Origin: Streptomyces violaceoruber
Lineage (GTDB): Bacteria; Actinomycetota; Actinomycetes; Streptomycetales; Streptomycetaceae
Length of the DNA: 64,000 nt
Assembly (NCBI GenBank): GCA_000720805.1
Contig: JODI01000020.1
Location: forward strand, 62,001 to 126,000
Direction of reading: 5' to 3'
Positions 44,264-54,348 of this stretch are shown here, piece after piece. Each line of letters begins with the position of its first letter. Within the stretch, counting starts at the first letter, position 1. Under the pieces are notes generated by a model. That model did not search any database. It saw nothing but the letters and a program-made list of their open reading frames with translations, and had not been told where the DNA came from. The position numbers and the translations under genes were made by a program.

Positions 44264-44721
44264 GGTGGGCGACGTAAAAGATTCGTGGCCCGCTTGCCGA
44301 AACCGGCGACCAACGTGCCGGTTGACTTGAGGGACACGGACAGGTTGCCGTCCTTGTGGTCGCCCATGGGCCGAGGATCTCGACGACGGACGCTTTCGGC
44401 AGTAGAGGTCGTTGGTGTACTCGTGGACGAGGCGAGATGGACTTCGGCGAGGTGAAGGTACCCCTCCGGTGAGCAGGTCGCCGGCGGATGCGAGTGTTCG
44501 TGTTCGGGTAAGGCCGTGCACCGACCCTAGCCGCGGGAGCGGCGCTGGTCCGTGGCTCGCTGGTTCGACGTCATGACGGCCGGGCGCGACGTCGTCTTCT
44601 CACTGGCACTGGCCTGCACACTGGAACTGCCCCTGGCGATGTTGTGCGCTGCGGCCCCCAGGGGTGGCTTCCGTTCAGGCAGCCATGGTGCAACGGGTCA
44701 CCGTCGGCTATGAAGGGACCT
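44264..44721. other. intergenic stretch, no gene supported
   Basis: This 458-base gap lies after fadB. Open frames in it are short and none shows a family motif. A plus-strand segment near 44560-44640 could code for a short hydrophobic peptide with SLALACTLELPLAMLC, but it is broken by a stop and has no ribosome site. The region may be a decayed gene; I cannot identify which. Confidence 0.4.
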
Positions 44722-44760
44722 CGTCCCGTCCCAGGTGGCTCCGCGCCCTGGGACGGGACG
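44722..44760. terminator. 14-bp perfect hairpin downstream of the MerR gene
   Basis: CGTCCCGTCCCAGG and CCTGGGACGGGACG form a perfect 14-bp stem with an 11-nt loop, about 30 nt past the MerR stop. It is one of the strongest hairpins in the window and probably a terminator for the MerR gene. Confidence 0.7.
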
Positions 44761-44788
44761 CAAAGCCGCAGGGCCCCTGGCCGACGGA

Positions 44789-45520
44789 TCACCCTACTTG
44801 CGGCCCCGACTCCTTCCCCTTGGCCCCCGCCCCCGTAGCCCACTCCCGAAGCTCCTCCCTCAGCGACCGCTGGAACGTGGTGAGCAGCGCCTGCACCACC
44901 AGCGGATGCATATGCGCCGACAGCGACTTCACCTCCTGCGCATCCCGCTTCGACACCTCCCCGCGGAACAGCTCCGCCAGTTCGTGGGCCGCCGCCCGCG
45001 AGTGCTCGAGGAGGGCCTTCCGGGACGCGAGGATCGCCTCCTGGGACAGCGGTACGTCGAGCAGTTCGACGCCGAGCCGGAGCAGCCCGAGATCGACGCG
45101 GTACACGCCGGCGTCGGCCCGGACCACGTCCATCGCGGCGAGCCGCTCCACGTCACTGTCGTCCAGCCGCCGCCCCGCCCGCCGCTCCAGCTCCTTCCGC
45201 GTCACCGTCTCCACCACGTCCGGCGCCCACGAGGCCACCACGGCCCGGTGGATGGCGAGGTCGTGCGCGCTCAGGCCGGCGGGCAGCCGCTGTACATAAC
45301 GCTCGATGGCCGCGAGCGTCATGCCCTGCTGCTGCAACTCCTCGATGAGCGCGAGCCGGGCGAGGTGCTCCCGGCCGTAGTGACCGACCCGCCGGGGACC
45401 GAGCACCGGCGGGGGCAGCAGCCCCTTCGTGCCGTAGAAGCGGACGGTGCGGACCGTGACACCCGCCCGCGCCGCCAACTCGTCGATCGTGAGCGTCGGC
45501 TCCTCGGCGTCGGTCGTCAT
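44789..45520 (-). CDS. MerR-family transcriptional regulator
   Basis: This 243-residue regulator has an N-terminal MerR winged helix (TIDELAARAGVTVRTVRFYG, then KGLLPPPV and GRRVGHYGREH-like turn). A coiled-coil and a helical effector region without metal-binding Cys follow, so it is likely an organic-ligand sensor. A promoter 7 nt before the ATG gives a leaderless message. The dyad in the spacer (45541-45551) suggests it controls its own gene. No divergent target apart from the permease is present. Confidence 0.88.
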   Translation of the reverse strand: MTTDAEEPTLTIDELAARAGVTVRTVRFYGTKGLLPPPVLGPRRVGHYGREHLARLALIEELQQQGMTLAAIERYVQRLPAGLSAHDLAIHRAVVASWAPDVVETVTRKELERRAGRRLDDSDVERLAAMDVVRADAGVYRVDLGLLRLGVELLDVPLSQEAILASRKALLEHSRAAAHELAELFRGEVSKRDAQEVKSLSAHMHPLVVQALLTTFQRSLREELREWATGAGAKGKESGPQVG

Positions 45521-45527
45521 GTGCAGC

Positions 45528-45556
45528 AGTATCGCTGTCTCACCAATGGTGTGAAA
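45528..45556 (-). promoter_or_regulatory. leaderless MerR promoter with operator in the spacer
   Basis: On the minus strand TTTCAC (45551-45556), a 17-bp spacer and GATACT (45528-45533) are followed by 7 nt and then ATG. The perfect dyad CACCA-a-TGGTG (45541-45551) lies within the spacer and overlaps the -35, the place where MerR proteins bind. Confidence 0.6.
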
Positions 45557-45563
45557 CCTCTGC

Positions 45564-45641
45564 CGTACCACTGTTCCGTACCACTGTTCCGTCCCCGTGT
45601 TCCGTACCGGTCTTCCGCACTGGTCTTCCGCATTCGTCTTC
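45564..45641. repeat. 13-bp x 6 tandem repeat upstream of the permease
   Basis: Six adjacent 13-bp units start with two identical copies of CGTACCACTGTTC and drift to CGCATTCGTCTTC. They lie in the 316-bp gap between the MerR gene and the permease. The conserved core is CG-(T/C)-x5-GT-(C/G)-TTC. It may be a binding array or just slippage. Confidence 0.85.
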
Positions 45642-45836
45642 CGCGCCTCCGGGCGACCGTGTGAGAGCCTCGCGGCGACCGTGTGCACCTTCCGCGATGT
45701 GACGTGTGCCATCGCGTGCGACGCGAGGTGCGGGGAAAGCGCCCCCTTGGCCCGTGCCTCGACCGAGGGCACGGGCCCAGCACGTCCCCAGACCCGAGCG
45801 AGATCCGCCGGGGAGCACCAGAGAGTGGATTCACCC

Positions 45837-47303
45837 GTGAGCAAGGACGCCGTGGAATCGGCACAGGCCGCCTCCCGCACCGACACGGCCCAGGTGCCCG
45901 CGGACGCGGGCGACGCCGGGTACAGCAAGGACCTCAAGGCCCGCCACGTCAACATGATCGCCATCGGCGGCGCGATCGGCACCGGGCTCTTCCTGGGCGC
46001 CGGAGGCCGCCTGCACGACGCGGGCCCGGCCCTCGCACTGGCCTACCTCGTCTGCGGTGTCTTCGCCTTCTTCGTGGTCCGGGCCCTCGGCGAACTCGTC
46101 CTGTACCGCCCCTCCTCCGGCTCGTTCGTGTCGTACGCGCGTGAGTTCCTCGGAGAGAAGGGCGCGTACGTCGCCGGCTGGATGTACTTCCTGAACTGGT
46201 CGACGACCGGGATCGCCGACATCACCGCGATCGCGCTCTACACGCACTACTGGAGCCTGTTCACCGACATCCCGCAGTGGGTGCTGGCCCTGATCGCCCT
46301 CGCGGTGGTCCTGGTGGTGAACCTGATCTCGGTGAAGATCTTCGGCGAGATGGAGTTCTGGTTCGCGATCATCAAGGTCGCCACGCTCGTCGGCTTCATG
46401 CTGATCGGCATCTTCCTGCTGGCCACTCGGCATGAGGTGGGCGGCGGAACTCCGGGCGTCGGAGTGATCGCCGACAACGGGGGCGTCGTCCCGCACGGTG
46501 TGATGCCGGTCATCCTGGTCATGCAAGGCGTGATCTTCGCGTACGCCGCCCTGGAGCTGGTCGGCGTCGCCGCCGGCGAGACCGCCGAGCCGGAGAAGGT
46601 CGTCCCGCGCGCGGTGAACTCGATCATGTGGCGCGTGGGCCTGTTCTACGTCGGCTCGGTGGTCCTCCTCGCCCTCCTCCTCCCCGGCTCGGTCTACTCG
46701 GCCGACGAGAGCCCCTTCGTCACGGTCCTGTCGAAGATCGGCATCCCGGCGGCGGGCGACGTGATGAACCTCGTCGTCCTCACCGCCGCGATGTCGTCCC
46801 TGAACTCCGGCCTGTACTCCACGGGCCGCATCCTGCGCTCCATGGCCATGGCGGGCTCGGCGCCCAGGTTCACCGCTCGCATGAACCGCAGCCAGGTCCC
46901 GTACGGCGGCATTCTGCTGACCTGCGCGGTGTGTGTGCTCGGCGTCGGCCTGAACTACCTCATGCCGAGCCAGGCCTTCGAGATCGTGCTGAACATCGCC
47001 TCCCTCGGCGTCATCAGCACCTGGGTGATCATCATGGTCTGCCACCTGGTCTTCGTCCGCCGCGCTCAGGCGGGCGTGGTGACCCGCCCCTCCTTCCGTC
47101 TCCCGTTCAGCCCGGTCACCGAGATCACCACCGTCGCCTTCCTCCTGGCCTGCCTCGGCATGATGTGGAACGACGCCGAGGTGGGCCGCCGGACCCTCTT
47201 GCTCATCCCCGCGATCGCGGTCCTCCTGATCGCCGGCTGGTTCGGCGTCCGCCGTCGGGTGTCGCAGTCGACGGACAGGGAGCTGTCGGACTTCACGAGG
47301 TAG
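45837..47303 (+). CDS. amino acid permease, L-asparagine permease (AnsP)-like
   Basis: This 488-residue AAT-family (APC superfamily) transporter has the opening [20 protein letters not shown] and about 12 membrane segments, including [20 protein letters not shown] and the amphipathic [10 protein letters not shown]. The closest type by eye is the asparagine permease group. It imports an amino acid with a cation. GTG 45837 is the most likely start, with GAGAG upstream. The gene is preceded by a 13-bp repeat array and divergent from a MerR regulator that could control it. Confidence 0.88.
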   Translation: MSKDAVESAQAASRTDTAQVPADAGDAGYSKDLKARHVNMIAIGGAIGTGLFLGAGGRLHDAGPALALAYLVCGVFAFFVVRALGELVLYRPSSGSFVSYAREFLGEKGAYVAGWMYFLNWSTTGIADITAIALYTHYWSLFTDIPQWVLALIALAVVLVVNLISVKIFGEMEFWFAIIKVATLVGFMLIGIFLLATRHEVGGGTPGVGVIADNGGVVPHGVMPVILVMQGVIFAYAALELVGVAAGETAEPEKVVPRAVNSIMWRVGLFYVGSVVLLALLLPGSVYSADESPFVTVLSKIGIPAAGDVMNLVVLTAAMSSLNSGLYSTGRILRSMAMAGSAPRFTARMNRSQVPYGGILLTCAVCVLGVGLNYLMPSQAFEIVLNIASLGVISTWVIIMVCHLVFVRRAQAGVVTRPSFRLPFSPVTEITTVAFLLACLGMMWNDAEVGRRTLLLIPAIAVLLIAGWFGVRRRVSQSTDRELSDFTR

Positions 47304-47342
47304 CCGGTCACACAGGTCGACACACACCGCGCCCGGCGGACG

Positions 47343-48836
47343 TCAGCGCCCGTGCACGTCGTTCGTCGCAGCGATCCTCTTCCACGACCTCGGCGGTACG
47401 GGAGCCGTCGCGGCCCGAGCGAGGGAGGCCTCCCGTGCCGCCGGCGCCCCCGGCTTCGACGGCTGGAACAGCCATGTGTCGAACAGCGCGGCCAGCGGCT
47501 TCCCGGAGACCTGTTCGGCGTACTTCTGGAAGTCGGCCACTGACGCGTTGCCGTACGCGTACCGCTGCGGCCAGCCCTTGAGGAGGGCGAAGAACGCCTC
47601 GTCGCCGATCTCGTTGCGCAGTGCCTGCAGGGCCAGCGCGCCCCGGTCGTAGACCGCGGCATCGAACTGGTTCTCCGGCCCCGGATCACCGGGCTTCACC
47701 GTCCAGAACGCGTCGTCGGCCGGGTGCGAGGCGTACACGTAGTCGGCGAGTTCCTGCGCGGTGCCCTCGTCCTCGTGCTCGGACCACAGCCATTGCGCGT
47801 AGCGCGCGAAGCCCTCGTTGATCCAGATGTCCTTCCAGCCGGCCACGGAGACCAGGTCGCCGTACCACTGGTGGGCCAGCTCGTGCACGACGACGGAGGT
47901 GTTCGACCCGTTCGCGAACTGCCGAGGGCTGTAGAAGGGCCGCGTCTGGGTCTCCAGCGCGTACCCGGTGGTCACGTTCGGCACGTACCCGCCGAGGGCG
48001 TTGTAGGGGTACGGCCCGAAGTAGCCGGTCAGCCAGTCGGCGATCTCCCCGGTCCGCTCGACGCTCGCCCGGGCCGCGCCGTCGTTGTCGCCGAGGTCCT
48101 TGCTGTAGGCGTTGACGACCGGGATGCCGCTCTCCGTGGTGCCGGTCGTGATGTCGAACCTGCCGACGGCCAGCGTCGCGAGATAGGTGGCCTGGGGCTT
48201 GTTGGACCGCCAGTTGTAGCGGGTCCATCCGGCCCGCGAAGTCGTCGACTGGAGTGTGCCGTTGGAGATGGCCTGGCTGCCGTCCGGCACCTGCACCGAC
48301 ACGTCGTAGGTGGCCTTGTCGAGGGGATGGTCGTTGCTGGGGAACCACCACCAGGCCGCCTCGGGCTCGTTGGCGCCGACACCGCCGTCCGGTGTCCGGT
48401 GCCAGCTGGTGAAACCGTACGCCTGCTTCGAGGACGGCACCCCGCTGTAGCGCACCACGATGGTGAGGGCAGTGCCCTTGTCCAGCGGGGACCTGGGGGT
48501 GATCTCCAGCTCGTGCTCGCCGGAGGTCGTGAACGACGCTTTCGCGTCGTTCACCCGGACCTCACTGACGTCCAGCAGGAAGTCCAGGTCGAACCGCGAC
48601 AGATCCTGCGTGGTGCGGGCCTGCAGGGTCGCCGTCCCCTCCAACTCGTCCGTGCTCGGCCGGTACTTGAGCCGGAGGTCGTAGTGGGAGACGTCGTAGC
48701 CGCCGTTGCCGTAGTCCGGGTAGTAGGGGTCGCCGATGCCCGGGGCGCCGGGGGAGTGACTCGCGGCCGATGCCGGGATCGCCAGCAGCAGGGTGGACGC
48801 GGCGAGTACGCCCGGCGCGAAGATTCTGCGGTGCAC
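47343..48836 (-). CDS. exported M1-family zinc metallopeptidase
   Basis: This 497-residue gluzincin aminopeptidase has a signal peptide (about 30 residues, ending near ASAAS) and the beta-rich N-terminal domain. The catalytic zinc site is HELAHQWYGD with the third ligand in WINEGFARY. The exopeptidase motif is YALETQTRP instead of GAMEN. It lacks the C-terminal ARM-repeat region of full-size M1 enzymes, as in other secreted Streptomyces members. GTG 48836 has GGAG 8 nt upstream. Confidence 0.9.
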   Translation of the reverse strand: MHRRIFAPGVLAASTLLLAIPASAASHSPGAPGIGDPYYPDYGNGGYDVSHYDLRLKYRPSTDELEGTATLQARTTQDLSRFDLDFLLDVSEVRVNDAKASFTTSGEHELEITPRSPLDKGTALTIVVRYSGVPSSKQAYGFTSWHRTPDGGVGANEPEAAWWWFPSNDHPLDKATYDVSVQVPDGSQAISNGTLQSTTSRAGWTRYNWRSNKPQATYLATLAVGRFDITTGTTESGIPVVNAYSKDLGDNDGAARASVERTGEIADWLTGYFGPYPYNALGGYVPNVTTGYALETQTRPFYSPRQFANGSNTSVVVHELAHQWYGDLVSVAGWKDIWINEGFARYAQWLWSEHEDEGTAQELADYVYASHPADDAFWTVKPGDPGPENQFDAAVYDRGALALQALRNEIGDEAFFALLKGWPQRYAYGNASVADFQKYAEQVSGKPLAALFDTWLFQPSKPGAPAAREASLARAATAPVPPRSWKRIAATNDVHGR

Positions 48837-49019
48837 GAAAGCTCCAAGTCGTGGGGAACCGAAGTCTGTTCGCACCCTATTCAGTCCCTGTGAGCCCTGG
48901 CGTGTCCACGGCCACCGCTGTCACAGGCATGTCATCCGGCCGTCACGAACACCGTTCCGGACGTCCCAGGCTCCTCACAGACGCGTTATTGCCCTCTTCT
49001 GTACGGGAGTTGACCGATG

Positions 49020-49032
49020 TACCGTCCGGCCC
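49020..49032 (+). promoter_or_regulatory. leaderless promoter of the X-Pro peptidase
   Basis: TACCGT (49020-49025) is followed by 7 nt and the ATG, with a weak TTCTGT -35 (48997-49002) 17 bp upstream. No ribosome site is present. The arrangement is the same as at 13230. Confidence 0.5.
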
Positions 49033-50988
49033 ATGCCGACACGCATGCGCTCAACGACCTGGAGATCGCTCGCCTCGGTGGCCGTCGCAGCCCTGACGGC
49101 CGCCCTCCTCACCCCGGCCGTGGCCGACGCCGCGCCGCGAGAGAGCCGCCCGGTCTACTCGTACGAGAACGCCGTCCGCGAGGCCGTCTGGGTGGACACC
49201 GGGCTCGACGGCGACGGAGACGGGAAGACCGACCGCGTCGCCGCGGACATCGTCCGGCCACGCGAACCCGCCCGACAGGGCCGCAAAATCCCCGTGATCA
49301 TGGACGCCAGCCCGTACTACTCCTGCTGCGGGCGCGGCAACGAGAGCCAGCTCAAGACCTACGACGCGGACGGCCGTGTCGTCCAGATGCCGCTGTTCTA
49401 CGACAACTACTTCGTGCCCCGGGGCTACGCCTTCGTCGGCGTCGACCTGGCCGGAACCAACCGCTCCGACGGCTGTGTGGATGTCGGCGGACGCTCCGAC
49501 ATCCAGTCCGCGAAGGCCGTCGTCGACTGGCTCAACGGCCGCGGCAAGGCCTACACCACCCGCACCGGTACCACCCGCGCCAAAGCCACCTGGACCAACG
49601 GCAGGACCGGCATGATCGGCAAGAGCTGGGACGGCACCATCGCCAACGGCGTCGCCGCCACCGGCGTCGAGGGACTGAAGACGATCGTCCCGATCAGCGC
49701 GATCTCCACCTGGTACGACTACTACTTCTCCAAGGGCGCCCCGCTCTACGACTCCGGCCCCGACTGGCTGTCGGACTACGTCGACAGCCCGGACGCCCGC
49801 GCCAAGTGCGCCGCCGTCCAGCAGGAGCTCGTCGACGGGGCCCCGCGCACCGGCGACCGGACCCCGCTGTGGAGCGAGCGCGACTACGTCAGGGCCGCCT
49901 CGAAGGTGAAGGCGAGCGTCTTCCTGGTCCACGGCATGCAGGACCTCAACGTCCGTATGCAGCACGTGGGTCCGTGGTGGAACGCCCTCGCGAAGAACGG
50001 CGTCGAGCGCAAGATCTGGCTTTCCCAGACCGGCCACGTCGACCCCTTCGACTTCCGCCGCTCGCAATGGGTCGACACCCTGCACCGCTGGTTCGACCAC
50101 GAACTCCTCGGCTACGACAACGGCGTCGACCGCGAGCCCATGGCCGACATCGAGCGCCACCCCGACCAGTGGGCCACATCGAAGGTCTGGCCGCCGAGCG
50201 GGACCGCCCCCACCACCCTGCGCCCCGCCGAGGGCACCCGGGAGGGCGTCGGCACGCTCGGCCTGCGCCAGGGCACCGGCACCGAGACCTTCACCGACGA
50301 CCCGCAGCTGAGCGAGACCGACTGGGCGGCCCGGATCGACACACCCACCCCTGACAAGGCGGGCTTCACCACGGGCCCGCTCACGAAGGACCTCCGCCTG
50401 TCCGGCGCCTCGAAGGTCACCGTCACCGCCACCCCGACCACCTCGACGGCCCACCTGTCCGCCGTCCTCGTGGACCTCGGCCCCGACACCATCCGCGACT
50501 ACGGCGCCGCCGGCGAGGGCATCACCACCCTCACCGACCGCACCTGCTGGGGTGCGAGCACGACCGGTGACAGCGCCTGCTTCCAGCAGACCCGGGCGAA
50601 GACCGCCGCCGTCGACTACACGGTGGTCAGCCGTGGCTGGGCCGACCTGGGCAACCACGCCTCCGACCTGAAGGGGGTCCCCCTCACACCGGGCAAGGCG
50701 TACACCGTCACCCTCGACCTGGGCGCCACGGACCATGTCGTCCCGGCCGGGCACCGACTCGCGTTGATCGTCGCGGGCACGGACAAGGACCTCATCGACC
50801 CGCCGTCGACCAGGCCCACGCTGACCGTCGACCTGTCCCGAACCTCGGCCCGCGTCCCCGTCGTCGGCGGTACGGCCGCCTTCGCCCGCGCCGCCACGGG
50901 CTCCACGCCCGCCGCTGCGGAGGCCACGGCCCTCGACGGCGTGACCGGACCGCGCGGCACCCTCCGCGTCCCGGGGAGCGGCCGATGA
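49033..50988 (+). CDS. exported X-Pro dipeptidyl-peptidase (CocE/NonD family)
   Basis: This 651-residue serine peptidase has a signal peptide of about 33 residues (cut near ADAAP). The alpha/beta-hydrolase domain has the nucleophile in GKSWDG (residue about 198), an acid in HGMQDLNV and His in TGHVDP. A C-terminal beta-jellyroll follows. It should remove X-Pro dipeptides from peptides outside the cell. It overlaps the next gene by 4 bp (ATGA), so the two are co-translated. Confidence 0.9.
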   Translation: MPTRMRSTTWRSLASVAVAALTAALLTPAVADAAPRESRPVYSYENAVREAVWVDTGLDGDGDGKTDRVAADIVRPREPARQGRKIPVIMDASPYYSCCGRGNESQLKTYDADGRVVQMPLFYDNYFVPRGYAFVGVDLAGTNRSDGCVDVGGRSDIQSAKAVVDWLNGRGKAYTTRTGTTRAKATWTNGRTGMIGKSWDGTIANGVAATGVEGLKTIVPISAISTWYDYYFSKGAPLYDSGPDWLSDYVDSPDARAKCAAVQQELVDGAPRTGDRTPLWSERDYVRAASKVKASVFLVHGMQDLNVRMQHVGPWWNALAKNGVERKIWLSQTGHVDPFDFRRSQWVDTLHRWFDHELLGYDNGVDREPMADIERHPDQWATSKVWPPSGTAPTTLRPAEGTREGVGTLGLRQGTGTETFTDDPQLSETDWAARIDTPTPDKAGFTTGPLTKDLRLSGASKVTVTATPTTSTAHLSAVLVDLGPDTIRDYGAAGEGITTLTDRTCWGASTTGDSACFQQTRAKTAAVDYTVVSRGWADLGNHASDLKGVPLTPGKAYTVTLDLGATDHVVPAGHRLALIVAGTDKDLIDPPSTRPTLTVDLSRTSARVPVVGGTAAFARAATGSTPAAAEATALDGVTGPRGTLRVPGSGR

Positions 50989-52229
50989 TCCGCGCCCTGA
51001 CCGTCACCACCGCGGCCCTGGCGGCTTCCCTGGTCGTCCCGTCGGCCTCCGCCACCCAGACCCCGCCCCGCACCGGCTTCGAACAGACGGACGGCGCCCG
51101 CTGGACGACCCAGTCCGAGGAACAGACCTTCCTCAAGGCGGTCGACCGTGCCGGGGCCCGGGTCTCCGTCGTTCCCATCGGTACGACGAAACAGGGCCGC
51201 CCCCTCCAACTGGCCCGGATCGGCGCCGCGCACGCACCGAACACGGTGCTGCTGGTGTGCAGCCAGCACGGCGACGAGCCCTCCGGCCGCGAGGCCTGCC
51301 TGACCACGATCCGCGACCTGGCATACGCGAAGGACCGTGAGACCCGCCGTTTCCTGGACCGCACCACCCTGCTCGTCGTGCCGACCGCCAACCCCGACGG
51401 CCGCGCCGCCGACACCCGGGGCAACGGCGACGGCGTGGACGTCAACCGCGACCACCTCGCCCTGAAGACCGCCGAGGCCCGCGCCATGGCCGCCGTGGTC
51501 CGGGACCGACGCCCGGACGTCATCTACGACCTGCACGAGTACGGAGCCACACCCCCGTACTACGACAAGGACCTCTTCGACCTGTGGCCGCGCAACCTCA
51601 ACACGGACGCGGCCGTCCACGACGAGGCCGAGACCCTGTCCGAGGCGTATGTCCGTCCCGCCGCCCGCGGCGCCGGGTACTCGACGGGCACGTACGGCAT
51701 CTGGACCGACCCTGCCACCGGCGAACCGATCCGGCAGGTCGCCGGGGACGGGCAGGAACGCATCCTGCGGAACATGTCCGGGGTGAAACACGCGCTCGGC
51801 CTGCTCATCGAGAGCCGCGTCGAACCACTGACGGACGTCGGTCAGGCGGTCAACAACCGGCGCCGGGTGAGCTCGCAACTGGCCGCGCTGAAAGGCCTGT
51901 TCAGGTTCACCGGTGAGCGGCGCGCCCAGGTCGAGGCGGCGACGACCGGGGCCCGGCTCGCGGGGTACACGGACGCCGGACCCGTCTACCTCGGCGGCGC
52001 CGACAACGACCCACCGGAACCGGCCGAGGTGATCCAGGACCCGCCCTGCGGCTACCGGCTCACCGCCGACCAGTACGCCGACGTCAAGGACGAACTCGCC
52101 CTGCACGGAGTGAAGTCGAAGGGCACCTACGTCCCGCTCCGCCAGCCCCTGCGCGCGCTCGTCCCGCTGCTCCTGGACGCGCGTGCCCCGTACCACCTCA
52201 CGGCCGGTGAGCCCGTCACCGACTGCTGA
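50985..52229 (+). CDS. exported M14 zinc carboxypeptidase
   Basis: This 414-residue metallocarboxypeptidase-like protein has a signal peptide of about 22 residues. Zinc ligands are His and Glu in [11 protein letters not shown] and His in [14 protein letters not shown] is the conserved substrate-binding Asn-Arg region. It is the third exported peptidase in a row, translationally coupled to the X-Pro peptidase. It likely trims C-terminal residues of peptides or peptidoglycan. Confidence 0.88.
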   Translation: MIRALTVTTAALAASLVVPSASATQTPPRTGFEQTDGARWTTQSEEQTFLKAVDRAGARVSVVPIGTTKQGRPLQLARIGAAHAPNTVLLVCSQHGDEPSGREACLTTIRDLAYAKDRETRRFLDRTTLLVVPTANPDGRAADTRGNGDGVDVNRDHLALKTAEARAMAAVVRDRRPDVIYDLHEYGATPPYYDKDLFDLWPRNLNTDAAVHDEAETLSEAYVRPAARGAGYSTGTYGIWTDPATGEPIRQVAGDGQERILRNMSGVKHALGLLIESRVEPLTDVGQAVNNRRRVSSQLAALKGLFRFTGERRAQVEAATTGARLAGYTDAGPVYLGGADNDPPEPAEVIQDPPCGYRLTADQYADVKDELALHGVKSKGTYVPLRQPLRALVPLLLDARAPYHLTAGEPVTDC

Positions 52230-52244
52230 GCACGCCCCCACGCG

Positions 52245-53207
52245 TCAGGAGGAGGCGGCCCCGTGCGCCAACCCGGCCGCCTCCTCCGCACACCCCCACG
52301 CCACCGTCACACCCGCACCGCCGTGACCGTAGTTGTGCACCACCACCCGTCCGTCGGGCAGCAGTTCACGCTCCAGCCGGACCGCGTTCCGCGCCGGCCT
52401 CAGCCCCACCCGGTGCCCCAGCACCCGCGCCCCCTCGATCTCGGGCCGCAGCGCCGCGCACCGCCGTACGATCGACTCCGCCACCGCCGGATCCGGCTCC
52501 AGTGTCCAGGCGTCCTCGTCCGCCGTCCCGCCCAGCACCAGCCGGCCCGGCTGCGGAAAGAAGTACGTCTTCGCCCCGGAGACGTCCGTGGCGACCAGCC
52601 AGGTCCTGATGCCGGGGTTCTCCACGAGGACCAGCTGCCCGCGCACCGGACGCAGCGACGCGTCCGGCACCAGCTCGCGGGCGCCGAGCCCGGTGCAGTT
52701 GACCACGACCGGTGCGTCGGCCTCGGCGAGGTCGGACACCGTACGGGTCTCGATCACCCCGCCCGCCGCCAGGAGCCGCTCCCGCAGCCAGGGCAGATGA
52801 GTCGACATGTCGATGAGCGGCAGCCGCGCCCACATGCCCGACCCGGCGTACTCCTCGGCCGTCGCCGCCCGCAGCCCCGGCACCCGAGCACCCGCCCACG
52901 CCTGTGCCCCGTCCAGATCCGCCTCGCCCAGTACCCCTTCGACCAGGCGTACGCCGGTCACCTCGGGCGAGGCCGCCGCCTCCTCGTAGACGTCCAGCGA
53001 GCGCAGCGCCCACCCGCGCGCCGACGTGACCGGCTCGATCGCGTAGGGCCACCACAGCGCCCCGGCGACCGCCGAGGTGGTCCGCTCGACCGGATCCCGC
53101 GTCCACACCCGCACCCGCCGACCGCGCTCGGCCAGCACCACGGCCGTCGTCAGCCCGATGACACCGCTCCCGACCACGACGATCTCGTCCGTCAGTTCGC
53201 TTTCCAC
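52245..53207 (-). CDS. FAD-dependent D-amino acid oxidase
   Basis: This 320-residue flavoprotein has N-terminal VVVGSGVIGLTTAVVLAERG (FAD-binding), RPVRGQLVLVENPG and the C-terminal VHNYGHGGAGVTVAWG typical of DAAO. It deaminates D-amino acids to keto acids with hydrogen peroxide. GTG 53207 is used. It is divergent from an unrecognised two-part gene 66 bp away. Confidence 0.9.
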   Translation of the reverse strand: MESELTDEIVVVGSGVIGLTTAVVLAERGRRVRVWTRDPVERTTSAVAGALWWPYAIEPVTSARGWALRSLDVYEEAAASPEVTGVRLVEGVLGEADLDGAQAWAGARVPGLRAATAEEYAGSGMWARLPLIDMSTHLPWLRERLLAAGGVIETRTVSDLAEADAPVVVNCTGLGARELVPDASLRPVRGQLVLVENPGIRTWLVATDVSGAKTYFFPQPGRLVLGGTADEDAWTLEPDPAVAESIVRRCAALRPEIEGARVLGHRVGLRPARNAVRLERELLPDGRVVVHNYGHGGAGVTVAWGCAEEAAGLAHGAASS

Positions 53208-53273
53208 GCGAGGACGCTAACGGAATATGTCATGCCGTGCTCACATCGGTCCCGCTGTGGGGATACTCACAGC

Positions 53274-54335
53274 ATGTCTGTCGCATACGCGACCTTCGGC
53301 CTGGCACCGGCGATGCGTGCCGGTGAAGTCCTCGCCGACGGTGGCTACCAGGTACACCGGGATTTCGTGGACTTCGTCGTCGACGGCCGCCCGCTCCTCC
53401 ACCAGCTCTCCGACCTCGACGCCGTCTCCCCGCTCGCCTCCGACGTCCCGCCCGCGATCTTCACCGCCCAGGTCCGCAGCCTCCTCCTGGAGACTCGGGC
53501 ACCGCTGCCCGGCGGCCGGTACATCGTCTACGGCTGCCCCGAGTGCGAGGACCTGGCCTGCGGCGCCGTCACCGCGGTGATCCAGCGCGAGGGCGAGGAC
53601 TTCATCTGGCGGGACTTCGCCTGGCAGACCGACGAACACGCCGACCTGACGCTCAACGGCTACCAGGGCATAGGGCCCTTCCGCTTCCGCGGCGCCGAGT
53701 ACCGTCAGGCGCTGGCCTCCCTGCTGGACGGCGCCGCCCCGGCCGCACCCCGGCGCCGGGTCCTGCTGATCGGTGCCCGCGTCGCCCTCCTGGCCAAGCT
53801 CGCCGCCGCCCTGCGCACCATCGGCATCGGCGCCGACATCACCCGCGACGCGCACGGCGTCCTGGCCGAGGAACTGCGCGCCTACGGCGCCGTCGCCTTC
53901 GGCCGGGCGATCACCGAGGAGGAACGTGCCGCCGTACGCCGCACGTTCGAGGACGCCGGCGTCGAGGTGGCGTACGTCGACGGCCTCGCCCCGATCGTCC
54001 CGCTGCTGGTGGCCCAGATCGAGCACGCCCTGGACCCCAGCCCGGCGGCACAGCGCCGGCTGACGGGCCTGGTGGCCACCGACGGCGAGGCGGGCGTCGA
54101 GGTCAGCTCCCCGTGCCGGGTCCGCCTCACCGCGTACCGCCTCGACCGCCTCTACCGCACCCACACCCACGAACTCTTCGACGGCATCCTGGAACCGGGC
54201 CGCCACCGCATCGCCCTCGACGCCAAGGCGGTCAAGGGGGAGTCCTTCCTGGTGGCGCGGACGTCGGGGAGTGTGCTGGTGGAGGCGACGGCGCACGGGA
54301 AAACCGGGACGCGGACCGCTCCCGCCGCCCATTAG
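53274..54335 (+). CDS. unrecognised two-part protein, possibly oxidoreductase-like
   Basis: The protein has 353 residues. The first ~140 contain YGCPECEDLACGAVTAVIQ, three closely spaced cysteines that could bind a metal or form a disulfide. Residues about 160-260 (RRRVLLIGARVALLAKLAAA, YGAVAFGRAI) look like a Rossmann half with an unusual GAR in place of GxG. The rest is beta-rich. I do not know the family; it ends 13 nt before the ABC-F start, so they may be co-transcribed. Confidence 0.65.
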   Translation: MSVAYATFGLAPAMRAGEVLADGGYQVHRDFVDFVVDGRPLLHQLSDLDAVSPLASDVPPAIFTAQVRSLLLETRAPLPGGRYIVYGCPECEDLACGAVTAVIQREGEDFIWRDFAWQTDEHADLTLNGYQGIGPFRFRGAEYRQALASLLDGAAPAAPRRRVLLIGARVALLAKLAAALRTIGIGADITRDAHGVLAEELRAYGAVAFGRAITEEERAAVRRTFEDAGVEVAYVDGLAPIVPLLVAQIEHALDPSPAAQRRLTGLVATDGEAGVEVSSPCRVRLTAYRLDRLYRTHTHELFDGILEPGRHRIALDAKAVKGESFLVARTSGSVLVEATAHGKTGTRTAPAAH

Positions 54336-54348
54336 GATCGGCACTCTG

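Noticed and set aside
44116..44367. minus-strand frame over the fadB 3' end (MGDHKDGNLSV...)
   Set aside because: The start looks plausible but most of it is antisense to fadB and no family was recognised.
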